DNA of 5,892 nucleotides from Betaproteobacteria bacterium. Lineage in GTDB: Bacteria; Pseudomonadota; Gammaproteobacteria; Burkholderiales; Burkholderiaceae. This document shows positions 1 through 5,892 of the stretch, one piece after another. Below the pieces are notes generated by a model that was not told where the DNA came from, made no database searches, and saw nothing but the letters and a program-made list of their open reading frames with translations. The DNA lies in assembly GCA_015654605.1 (NCBI GenBank), contig JAATGO010000037.1, positions 1-5,892 on the forward strand, given 5' to 3'. The position numbers and the translations under genes were made by a program. How positions within the stretch are numbered: the first letter of the stretch is position 1; each line of letters opens with the position of its first letter.

Positions 1-1
1 A

Positions 2-517
2 GATCTGTTGCACCAAGATCTGTCTGCTGCAGCTGGCACACATGTTCAAGTCATTCTCACCGAACCAGCTGAATTCTCTACACTACACATGGGCGAGCTC
101 AAAGGATTGTTGCTGGATCGACTGGATATTGAAGTACACGATTATCATCCTGACCCGACTCTGCTAAAAGCGCGTGTCAATGAAAGTGTTGTCGAAGAAA
201 CACTGGTTTCGCATTTACTCAAATCCAATTGCCCTGTAACAGGACAACCTGACTGGGGGAGTGTACAAATTCACTATGTCGGGTCGCCTATAGATCAAGA
301 GTCATTACTACGCTATCTGATTGGTTTTCGTAAACACAATGAATTTCACGAGCAATGCGTTGAACGCATCTTTATTGATCTCTGGCAGCAATGTCACCCT
401 GACAAATTATCAGTATATGCGCGCTATACGCGACGCGGAGGACTCGATATCAATCCGTGGCGCAGCAATTTCTCAAGCGGCCAGCTTCCCCCTAACTTGC
501 GTAATGCCAGACAATAA
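2..517 (+). CDS. queF: NADPH-dependent 7-cyano-7-deazaguanine reductase QueF, 3' part (5' end outside the window)
   Basis: QueF reduces the nitrile of preQ0 to the aminomethyl group of preQ1 using NADPH, a cytosolic step in queuosine tRNA modification. The frame is open to the left edge, so the TTG at 8-10 is an internal Leu codon rather than a start; the first readable codon is at 2-4. Residue numbers below count from that TTG as 1. The segment [12 protein letters not shown] holds the expected active-site Cys (residue 75, codon 230-232), which forms the thioimide intermediate, and the conserved Asp (82). [11 protein letters not shown] (111-121) holds the conserved His-Glu pair, and [18 protein letters not shown] (137-154) is the typical C-terminal block. 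From memory of E. coli QueF (about 282 residues), about 110 residues are missing, including the N-terminal domain with the NADPH-binding QueF motif. No damage is visible in the part present. The last codons run into the terminator hairpin. Identification is firm; completeness upstream cannot be judged. Confidence 0.96.
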   Translation, partial: DLLHQDLSAAAGTHVQVILTEPAEFSTLHMGELKGLLLDRLDIEVHDYHPDPTLLKARVNESVVEETLVSHLLKSNCPVTGQPDWGSVQIHYVGSPIDQESLLRYLIGFRKHNEFHEQCVERIFIDLWQQCHPDKLSVYARYTRRGGLDINPWRSNFSSGQLPPNLRNARQ

Positions 518-534
518 ATTGTCTGGCTTATTTA
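506..534 (+). terminator. Rho-independent terminator of queF, with the stop codon in the hairpin loop
   Basis: A perfect 9-bp stem is formed by GCCAGACAA (506-514) and TTGTCTGGC (519-527), closing a four-base TAAA loop. The plus-strand transcript then runs into a T-rich stretch (TTATTTATCTCGTTT). The queF TAA occupies 515-517, so the 5' arm is coding and the loop carries the stop. On the minus strand the same hairpin lies just beyond the fsr stop, but the bases after it (ATTACGCAAG) are not T-rich. It therefore looks directed to queF, with at most a weak effect on fsr transcripts. No other hairpin of this quality lies in the 30-bp gap. Confidence 0.85.
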
Positions 535-547
535 TCTCGTTTATACG

Positions 548-1786
548 TTATATTTTCTTGGTCTTTGGTAAAAAGGCGGCCAATAGACCAATCAATGGTA
601 AAAACGAGCATACGTGATAAACAAAAAAGATGTCCGTCATATCAGCCAGCTTACCAAGCACTGCGGCACCAATTCCGCCCATACCAAACGCAAAACCAAA
701 AAATAAACCCGCGACCGTGCCTATTTTTCCTGGCATGAGTTCTTGCGCAAATACCAGAATAGCGGAAAACGCCGAGGCTAAAATAACGCCAATAATCACG
801 GTCAGAATGCCAGTCCAAAAAAGATTGGCATAAGGCAACATCAACGTAAATGGTGCCACCCCTAAAATTGACACCCAAATCACCAATTTCCTTCCGACAC
901 GATCACCAATCGGCCCACCCAATATCGTACCCACTGCAACAGCAAACAAAAATACAAATAAATGTACTTGTGCTTCCTGGATCGACAGGTTGAATTTATT
1001 AATCAGATAAAACGTGAAATAACTACTCAAACTTGCCATGTAAAAATATTTTGAGAAAATCAGTACGAGCAAAATACACACTGCCATAATGATCTTGCGA
1101 CGTGGCAAAACCTGATAACCAACCATACTCTTCTTTGCTTTGCTCTTGCCCAGCAATTGCTGCTGCTGATACCAATGACCAATCTGCCGTAAGACCAAAA
1201 TAGCGACCAAGGCCGCAATTGCGAACCAGGCAACACTCTTCTGTCCATTGGGAATAATGATCCACGCAGCCAGTAATGGCCCCATGGCGCTACCGGCGTT
1301 ACCACCAACCTGAAACAAAGATTGTGCCAGGCCATGACGACCACCCGAAGCCATACGTGCGACTCGCGAAGCCTCTGGATGAAATACGGAAGATCCTGTA
1401 CCCACCAAAGCGGCAGCAACCAGCAATACAAAAAAATTAGGCGCGATAGATAATAGCAGCAGCCCACACAATGTTGAACCCATGCCAATGGCTAAAGAAT
1501 AAGGCTTCGGATGCTTATCTGTGTATAACCCGACAATCGGCTGTAGCAGTGACGCTGTCACTTGAAAGGTTAACGTAATCAGTCCAATCTGGGCAAAACT
1601 AAGATGGAACTCTCCTTTTAGCAAAGGATAAATTGCCAGAAGTAATGACTGAATCATGTCATTCAAGAAATGAGAAAAGCTGATCGCGCCCAACACACCA
1701 AAACCTGTCTTTTCAGCAGATGGAGGAAGGACGGTATGGGGAACGTTGGCAGTATTACTCTCAGTCATAAGCGTCGATTTCGTCAT
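548..1786 (-). CDS. fsr: MFS efflux transporter, fosmidomycin resistance protein family
   Basis: This is a 412-residue inner-membrane proton-driven exporter of the major facilitator superfamily, close to the usual Fsr length (about 406). E. coli Fsr confers fosmidomycin resistance when overexpressed; its natural substrate is unclear. The sequence is hydrophobic throughout, consistent with 12 membrane helices in two halves joined by a basic, Gln-rich loop near 203-231. Recognisable Fsr blocks are GFGVLGAISFSHFLNDMIQS (28-47), GTGSSVFHPEASRVARMASG (129-148) and LIFSKYFYMASLSSYFTFYL (242-261). MFS motif A-like loops occur at 86-97 (GLYTDKHPKPYS) and 290-300 (GGPIGDRVGRK). The start at 1786 has no clear Shine-Dalgarno sequence; a second ATG (residue 7, codon 1768-1766) has none either, so the exact start is uncertain by six residues. 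It lies on the same strand as the liv operon but about 520 bp away, so it probably has its own promoter. It ends 30 bp from the convergent queF. Confidence 0.93.
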   Translation of the reverse strand: MTKSTLMTESNTANVPHTVLPPSAEKTGFGVLGAISFSHFLNDMIQSLLLAIYPLLKGEFHLSFAQIGLITLTFQVTASLLQPIVGLYTDKHPKPYSLAIGMGSTLCGLLLLSIAPNFFVLLVAAALVGTGSSVFHPEASRVARMASGGRHGLAQSLFQVGGNAGSAMGPLLAAWIIIPNGQKSVAWFAIAALVAILVLRQIGHWYQQQQLLGKSKAKKSMVGYQVLPRRKIIMAVCILLVLIFSKYFYMASLSSYFTFYLINKFNLSIQEAQVHLFVFLFAVAVGTILGGPIGDRVGRKLVIWVSILGVAPFTLMLPYANLFWTGILTVIIGVILASAFSAILVFAQELMPGKIGTVAGLFFGFAFGMGGIGAAVLGKLADMTDIFFVYHVCSFLPLIGLLAAFLPKTKKI

Positions 1787-2305
1787 ATTTATTATCTTAT
1801 ATTGTAGAAATACGGTACAAAACTTTCTATATACATATTCCTCGGCATGCTCGTCTCATTTTCACAGTATCTACCATCACGCATGGCAATACCCATTTGT
1901 ACAACACCTGCAATCCCGTATCATAAATAGCGATGTCATTCTAAATGAGATCAGGCGACAATAAAGAAACTGCCTATCGTCCGAATAACCATGAAGGATA
2001 ACGAAAACCAGGTTGGGAAAAATAAGATTTTAGCCCTTATAAAAGATTTTGTCTTTTGGCTTGCATTTGTCGCAAATTCCCGACAATTCTGCTCTTTCAC
2101 AGACATAAAAATCGAGAGATATCCTTCGCTGCAAAATTTCTTCAGACATCATGCAGACAAAACTCATGCAAGATAGACAGTCCACGCTCAATGCCAAAAC
2201 ATGGCCGCTGAACACGACACTCTTTTTTCCTGCGGCTACTATTTTATGTTGCTATTTCTTGTTATGTTGTTTTTTATTGCCTGTGCTATCTCACATCAAG
2301 CGACA
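1787..2305. other. Non-coding spacer between the liv operon 3' end and fsr
   Basis: This is about 519 bp of AT-rich sequence with no gene I can support. The open frames here (plus 1991-2176, minus 2030-2215, and a plus frame antisense to the fsr start from 1746) are about 60-70 codons, lack convincing ribosome sites and show no family resemblance. The spacer should hold the end of the liv transcript and the fsr promoter, but neither is clear-cut. Small inverted repeats are visible: TTGTCG/CGACAA at 2067-2086 (6-bp stem, 8-nt loop), and GCCGC/GCGGC at 2204-2236 (5-bp core, 23-nt loop). Neither is followed by a T-run in the minus-strand direction. A 5-of-6 match to the -10 hexamer (TACAAT, minus strand, 1806-1801) lies 14 bp before the fsr ATG but has no good -35 partner. 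Confidence 0.7.
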
Positions 2306-3010
2306 CTATGCATGCCCAAGATAGGCTTTTCGGACGGCATCATTCGCTAATAAATTCGTGCCGGTATCCGTCAGCACCACGTTCCCATTTTCCAATACAT
2401 AACCACGATCAGCAATGTTCAACGCCTTATTGGCATTTTGCTCTACCAAAAATACCGTCACTCCCTCAGCGCGAATAGTCTGAATAATGTCAAAAATTTG
2501 TGCAATGATACGTGGCGCTAACCCTAGTGTAGGTTCATCCAGTAAAAGCAGGCGAGGCTTATTCATGAGTGCCCGCCCAATTGCCAACATCTGCTGTTCA
2601 CCGCCAGACATGGTGCCCGCGCGTTGTCCAATACGTTCTTTTAATTTCGGGAACAATGTAAACACATGATGTATCCCCTCTTCAATGTCCTCTCTCTTGG
2701 CAAAGAAAGCGCCCATCTTCAGGTTTTCCAATACCGTCAATCCTGGAAATACACGCCGTCCTTCTGGCGAAATGGTCAGTCCCATGCGCATAATTTCATG
2801 CGTAGGACATTGTGTAATATCTTTTCCCTCGAAAATAATCTGCCCTGCTGATGCACGAGGGCTACCACACAACGCCATTAACAAAGTGGTTTTTCCTGCG
2901 CCATTGGCGCCAATCAAAGTGACGATTTCCCCCGGCTGTACATGCAACGATACGCCATGTAACGCTTCAATCGCACCATAATGGGCGTATACCTGTTCAA
3001 GTTGCAGCAT
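2306..3010 (-). CDS. livF: Branched-chain amino acid ABC transporter ATP-binding protein LivF
   Basis: LivF is one of the two cytoplasmic ATPases that drive import of leucine, isoleucine and valine through LivH/LivM. The 234-residue length is normal for the family. Visible motifs are Walker A GANGAGKT (34-41), ABC signature SGGEQQM (135-141), Walker B LLLLDEP with catalytic Glu159 (154-160), and D-loop LGLAP (162-166). The region normally holding the Q-loop reads SPEGRRVFPGLTV, with Glu83 where Gln is usual. The switch position reads VEQN, with Gln191 instead of His. Both are also found in E. coli LivF, so they are family traits rather than damage. The ATG shares one base with the livG stop (TAATG), and GGGAG (3022-3018) lies 7 nt upstream of it, inside livG, indicating translational coupling. 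It is the last gene of the operon. The C terminus RKAYLGHA is typical of LivF. Confidence 0.96.
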   Translation of the reverse strand: MLQLEQVYAHYGAIEALHGVSLHVQPGEIVTLIGANGAGKTTLLMALCGSPRASAGQIIFEGKDITQCPTHEIMRMGLTISPEGRRVFPGLTVLENLKMGAFFAKREDIEEGIHHVFTLFPKLKERIGQRAGTMSGGEQQMLAIGRALMNKPRLLLLDEPTLGLAPRIIAQIFDIIQTIRAEGVTVFLVEQNANKALNIADRGYVLENGNVVLTDTGTNLLANDAVRKAYLGHA

Positions 3011-3822
3011 TATTCTTCTCCCAGGTAAGCCTTGATCACACGTGCGTCATTAGCGACTTCCTCTGTCGTACCTGTCATGATGGATCTACCATGATCCATA
3101 ACAAGAATACGATCAGATAGTCCCATCACCAAGCTCATGTCATGTTCGATCAACAGCACGGCAACATCATATTCATGCCGTAGATAGTCAATCAATTTTT
3201 GCAATTCCTGTTTTTCATGGGGATTTAACCCGGCCGCTGGCTCATCAAGTAACAGCAAACGAGGACGAGTAATCATGCAACGGGCTATCTCGACACGTCG
3301 CTGCATGCCATAAGATAGTGTCCCTGCTTCGCGGTTAGCCAATGCTATCAAACCCAACTGATCAAGCCAGTATACTGCGCGCTCCAAGGCCGCTTTTTCC
3401 GAGCGTCGATATGCTGGTAATTTGAATAAGCCGGACAATAAATTATTGTTCAACTGATGATGTTGTGCGACCAGTAAATTTTCCACAACACTCAGTTTTT
3501 TGAATAAGCGTATATTCTGAAATGTACGCACCAATCCCTTTTGAGCAACCAGATGACTGGGTTGGCGAGCAATTGATGCCTGCTGCAAGAAAATATCACC
3601 TGCAGTAGCACGATAAAAACCACTAATACAATTAAACAAGGTAGTTTTTCCTGCACCATTAGGGCCGATAATCGAAAATACTTCTTTTTTCATCACAGAT
3701 AAAGAAACATCATCAACCGCCAACAATCCGCCAAAGCGCATCGCGACATTAGATACCTCCAACAATGGTGCTGCAGTAAGTTGCTCGGATAAAGGAGGAC
3801 GCTCTTGATGAACTGTATTCAT
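3010..3822 (-). CDS. livG: Branched-chain amino acid ABC transporter ATP-binding protein LivG
   Basis: LivG is the partner ATPase of LivF in the branched-chain amino acid importer. I use the ATG at 3822 (270 residues) rather than the longest frame to 3876 (288). The ATG at 3822 overlaps the livM stop as ATGA and has GGAG (3834-3831) 8 nt upstream, whereas the longer start would overlap livM by 58 bp and add residues absent from E. coli LivG (about 255). Motifs are [12 protein letters not shown] (28-39), Walker A GPNGAGKT (53-60), Q-loop Gln102 in RTFQNIRLF, signature [13 protein letters not shown] (169-181), Walker B LLLLDEP with Glu194 (189-195), AAGLNP (196-201) and switch His227 in IEHDMS. 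LSYGM departs from the textbook LSGGQ; the family typically has a Tyr-Gly form here (E. coli LAYGQ). The N terminus before residue 20 is somewhat longer than in E. coli. All catalytic residues are present. Confidence 0.96.
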   Translation of the reverse strand: MNTVHQERPPLSEQLTAAPLLEVSNVAMRFGGLLAVDDVSLSVMKKEVFSIIGPNGAGKTTLFNCISGFYRATAGDIFLQQASIARQPSHLVAQKGLVRTFQNIRLFKKLSVVENLLVAQHHQLNNNLLSGLFKLPAYRRSEKAALERAVYWLDQLGLIALANREAGTLSYGMQRRVEIARCMITRPRLLLLDEPAAGLNPHEKQELQKLIDYLRHEYDVAVLLIEHDMSLVMGLSDRILVMDHGRSIMTGTTEEVANDARVIKAYLGEE

Positions 3823-5045
3823 GACGGCAACTCCACATGCGGACGTACCGCCGGTAATAATCCTTGTGGTCGCCACATCATCATTAGGATCATGACCAAA
3901 CCGAAAATGAGCATCCTGTATTCTGCAAAACTCCGTGCCACTTCCGGCAAGATGGTCAACAAGATAGCCGCTAAAATCACCCCAAGTTGTGATCCCATTC
4001 CTCCCAGGACCACAATAGCAAGAATCAATGCCGACTCAATAAACGTAAATGATTCTGGTGTCACCAACCCTTGTCGTGCTGCAAAAAAACATCCTGCTAA
4101 CCCAGCAAAGGCGGCGCCAAGGGTAAATGCCGAGAGCTTAATTCTGGTAGGATTAATTCCCAACGAACGGCATGCAATCTCATCGTCACGCATAGCCTCC
4201 CAAGCTCGCCCCATCGGCATCCGAACTAATCGACTCGTCACAAAATAAGTGAAAAAAGCTAGCAATAACACAATAAAATAAAGGTAAATCACCATATGCT
4301 CTCCTTGATAGGTGAGCCCTAACATTTCATGAAAAGTGGTGGCTCCTTTAACGCTCGCATGACGTGCCATCTCTATGCCAAATACAGTCGGCTTGGGAAT
4401 GCCTGACACACCATCGGGTCCACCTGTCAGTGAGCTGAGATTATTGAGCAATAAGCGAATAATTTCTCCAAAGCCCAGGGTAACAATGGCCAAATAATCG
4501 CCTCGCAAACGCAATACTGGGAAACCCAAAATAAAACCAAATAAAGCAGACATGGCTGCAGCTAGCGGGAGACATTCCCAAAACGTCAAACCGAAGTACT
4601 GATTTAGCAGTGCATATGTATAACCTCCCACTGCATAAAAACCAACATAGCCCAGATCCAACAAACCGGCAAAGCCAACCACGATATTGAGACCTAACCC
4701 CAATATCACATAAATCAGCGCCAACGTCGCGATATCCACATTGCCACGAGATACAATAAAAGGACATACCACAGCTACCAACAATAATAGTGACACGGCA
4801 TAACGTTGCTGAGCTGGGCGTAACCGCGGTAAATTAGGTGCACGCCAGACGGGCATATAATGCATCCACATCGGCTTACATAATTGAAATAAAAAAACTG
4901 CCAAGGTGCATAAAAGAACTGGATACCAATCTGGTTGCAATATCAATTGATAGCCTTGAAGCTGCAATTTCAGGCCTAATAATGGCGTCGTAAGAATGGC
5001 GGTTAATATTGCCGCCACCACGGCATTCTTAAAAGCAATCGGCAT
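3819..5045 (-). CDS. livM: Branched-chain amino acid ABC transporter permease LivM
   Basis: LivM is an inner-membrane permease that pairs with LivH to form the translocation pathway. From the chosen ATG it is 408 residues, against about 425 for E. coli LivM. The first 80 or so residues form the extra N-terminal region with two hydrophobic segments seen in long LivM proteins. The core follows: [20 protein letters not shown] (103-122), [20 protein letters not shown] (175-194), [14 protein letters not shown] (207-220), and the cytoplasmic coupling loop [20 protein letters not shown] (279-298), which should contact the ATPases. [17 protein letters not shown] (347-363) and WRPQGLLP (391-398) close the protein. 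The frame also allows a GTG at 5048, but AAGGA (5056-5052) is 6 nt from the ATG and only 3 nt from the GTG, so the ATG is preferred. It starts 49 bp after livH and overlaps livG by 4 bp (ATGA). Confidence 0.95.
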   Translation of the reverse strand: MPIAFKNAVVAAILTAILTTPLLGLKLQLQGYQLILQPDWYPVLLCTLAVFLFQLCKPMWMHYMPVWRAPNLPRLRPAQQRYAVSLLLLVAVVCPFIVSRGNVDIATLALIYVILGLGLNIVVGFAGLLDLGYVGFYAVGGYTYALLNQYFGLTFWECLPLAAAMSALFGFILGFPVLRLRGDYLAIVTLGFGEIIRLLLNNLSSLTGGPDGVSGIPKPTVFGIEMARHASVKGATTFHEMLGLTYQGEHMVIYLYFIVLLLAFFTYFVTSRLVRMPMGRAWEAMRDDEIACRSLGINPTRIKLSAFTLGAAFAGLAGCFFAARQGLVTPESFTFIESALILAIVVLGGMGSQLGVILAAILLTILPEVARSFAEYRMLIFGLVMILMMMWRPQGLLPAVRPHVELPS

Positions 5046-5051
5046 CACACA

Positions 5052-5058
5052 TCCTTCT
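5052..5058 (-). promoter_or_regulatory. Ribosome binding site deciding the livM start
   Basis: AGAAGGA on the minus strand lies 6 nt before the ATG at 5045-5043 and 3 nt before the in-frame GTG at 5048-5046. The spacing favours the ATG. The site sits in the 49-bp livH-livM gap, so livM can load ribosomes independently, unlike livG and livF, whose sites lie inside the preceding gene. Confidence 0.7.
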
Positions 5059-5094
5059 TTTCCTCACATTGCATGCGTTACACATCATGCTCTC

Positions 5095-5892
5095 TCACAC
5101 TTTCTCCACATCAGGCTTGCCTAATAAGCCTGTCGGACGAAATAAAAGTATCAATACCAGCAGTAGGAATGACACGACATCCTTGTATTCAGCGGGTAAA
5201 TAACCGGCAGCGAAAGTTTCTGTCAGCCCCAGCAGAAGACCTCCTAACATCGCCCCAGGAATGCTACCTATTCCTCCTAGCACGGCCGCAGTAAAGGCTT
5301 TGATTCCTGCGACAAAGCCAATATAAGGATTAAGCTTCCCGATGGTAAGCGCAATCAATACACCACCAACCGCTGCCAACATAGCGCCTAATATGAATGT
5401 AAAAGAAATAATTTTATTGGTATCTATTCCAAGAAGATTCGTCATCCCCATGTCTTCAGCACAAGCACGGCAGGCACGCCCTGTACGAGAATGTTTGATG
5501 AATAATGCCAAGGCTACCATCAAGACCAAGGTCACCCCAACAATGACCAACCTTGAATAGGGAATTGTCACAGTAAAGGCACTTCCCATCTGAAACTCAA
5601 AGGATCCAGAAATCAGTACAGGGACTGACATGTCACGAGACCCCTGACCAATCTGCACATAATTCTGCAAAAAAATGGACATGCCGATCGCAGAAATCAA
5701 TGGCACCAAACGCGGTCCACCACGTAACGGACGATAAGCGACACGCTCGACTGCCCATCCATATATACCAGTGACAATGACAGAGACAAGCAATGCAGAC
5801 CCAAGCACGAGCAGCAACGGATGACCTGCTTGAACACCAACGGCAGTCAGCGTCACCAAACCGATATATGCACCAATCATATAAATTTCGCC
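5095..5892 (-). CDS. livH: Branched-chain amino acid ABC transporter permease LivH, 5' end outside the window
   Basis: LivH is the second inner-membrane permease of the branched-chain amino acid importer and dimerises with LivM. The reading frame stays open to the right edge: the codons before the Met at 5880-5878 read G-E-I-Y, matching the HGEVYMIGSYV segment of E. coli LivH. That Met is therefore internal, and about 40 N-terminal residues, including the first membrane helix, are missing. Numbering from it as 1, diagnostic stretches are ERVAYRPLRG (45-54), LISAIGMSIFLQNYV (61-75), the coupling loop GRACRACAEDMGMTNLLGID (134-153), NPYIGFVAGIKAFTAAVLGG (184-203), GSIPGAMLGGLLLG (205-218) and EYKDVVSFLLL (231-241). 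The C terminus GLLGKPDVEKV is nearly that of E. coli. It is the first liv gene seen here; the operon promoter and any binding-protein gene would lie beyond the window. No frameshift or internal stop is present. Confidence 0.96.
   Translation of the reverse strand, partial: GEIYMIGAYIGLVTLTAVGVQAGHPLLLVLGSALLVSVIVTGIYGWAVERVAYRPLRGGPRLVPLISAIGMSIFLQNYVQIGQGSRDMSVPVLISGSFEFQMGSAFTVTIPYSRLVIVGVTLVLMVALALFIKHSRTGRACRACAEDMGMTNLLGIDTNKIISFTFILGAMLAAVGGVLIALTIGKLNPYIGFVAGIKAFTAAVLGGIGSIPGAMLGGLLLGLTETFAAGYLPAEYKDVVSFLLLVLILLFRPTGLLGKPDVEKV

Noticed and set aside
1..22. AGATCTG repeated at 1-7 and 16-22
   Set aside because: Lies within queF coding sequence and encodes part of a normal QueF segment; a chance short repeat.
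1801..1829. Possible fsr promoter (TACAAT at 1806-1801, minus strand)
   Set aside because: The -10 match is good, but the hexamer 17 bp upstream (TAGAAA) is a poor -35 and the leader would be only about 8 nt, so I do not list it as a feature.
2067..2086. TTGTCG/CGACAA hairpin as a terminator for liv
   Set aside because: Six-bp stem but no T-rich tail on either strand and more than 200 bp from the livF stop.
1991..2176. 61-codon plus-strand open frame in the liv-fsr spacer
   Set aside because: No Shine-Dalgarno site before its ATG, no recognisable family, and an open frame of equal length on the other strand; length is what AT-moderate spacer gives by chance.
2030..2215. 61-codon minus-strand open frame with several Cys residues
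   Set aside because: The Cys spacing is irregular and not a metal-binding motif; no ribosome site and overlap with an equally weak plus-strand frame.
2290..2305. CRP-like TGTGA half-site just after livF
   Set aside because: The second half-site does not fit the TCACA consensus and the position, downstream of the operon, makes no sense for liv control.
2466..2760. LivF lacks the usual Q-loop Gln and switch His
   Set aside because: Glu in PEGRR and Gln in VEQN are also present in E. coli LivF, so this is a family trait rather than a degenerate site.
5071..5090. Inverted repeat GCATG/CATGC in the livH-livM gap
   Set aside because: Only 5 bp of stem with a 10-nt loop and no T-run; too weak to call an attenuator or processing site.

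Overview
The window is ordinary bacterial chromosome and most likely gammaproteobacterial; a betaproteobacterium is possible and I cannot name a genus. Three things point that way. The queF product resembles the C-terminal half of the long, two-domain (E. coli YqcD type) QueF. The transporter is a close Fsr (fosmidomycin resistance protein) homologue. The liv genes follow the E. coli order livH-livM-livG-livF, with a LivM that carries the extra N-terminal region. Base composition is moderate by eye, with an AT-rich non-coding stretch near 1.8-2.3 kb. I saw no mobile element, tRNA, rRNA or CRISPR array.

Layout: (1) 2-517, plus strand: 3' part of queF, cut by the left window edge, ending in a strong hairpin terminator whose loop contains the stop codon. 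(2) 548-1786, minus strand: fsr, an MFS efflux transporter, convergent with queF across a 30-bp gap. (3) 1787-2305: about 520 bp with no convincing gene, lying between the 3' end of the liv operon and the start of fsr. (4) 2306-5892, minus strand: livF, livG, livM and livH, tightly packed. livH is cut by the right window edge and lacks roughly its first 40 residues by comparison with E. coli LivH.

The four liv genes encode the membrane and ATPase parts of a high-affinity branched-chain amino acid importer. LivH and LivM form the permease dimer and LivG and LivF power it. A periplasmic binding protein (LivJ/LivK type) is needed to deliver substrate; none is present downstream, so it is expected upstream of livH or elsewhere. 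Junction details (ATGA at livM/livG, TAATG at livG/livF, Shine-Dalgarno spacing at livM) fix the starts and imply translational coupling.

I looked for an undescribed system and do not see one. The most notable items are the stop codon inside the queF terminator loop and the unexplained spacer between liv and fsr.
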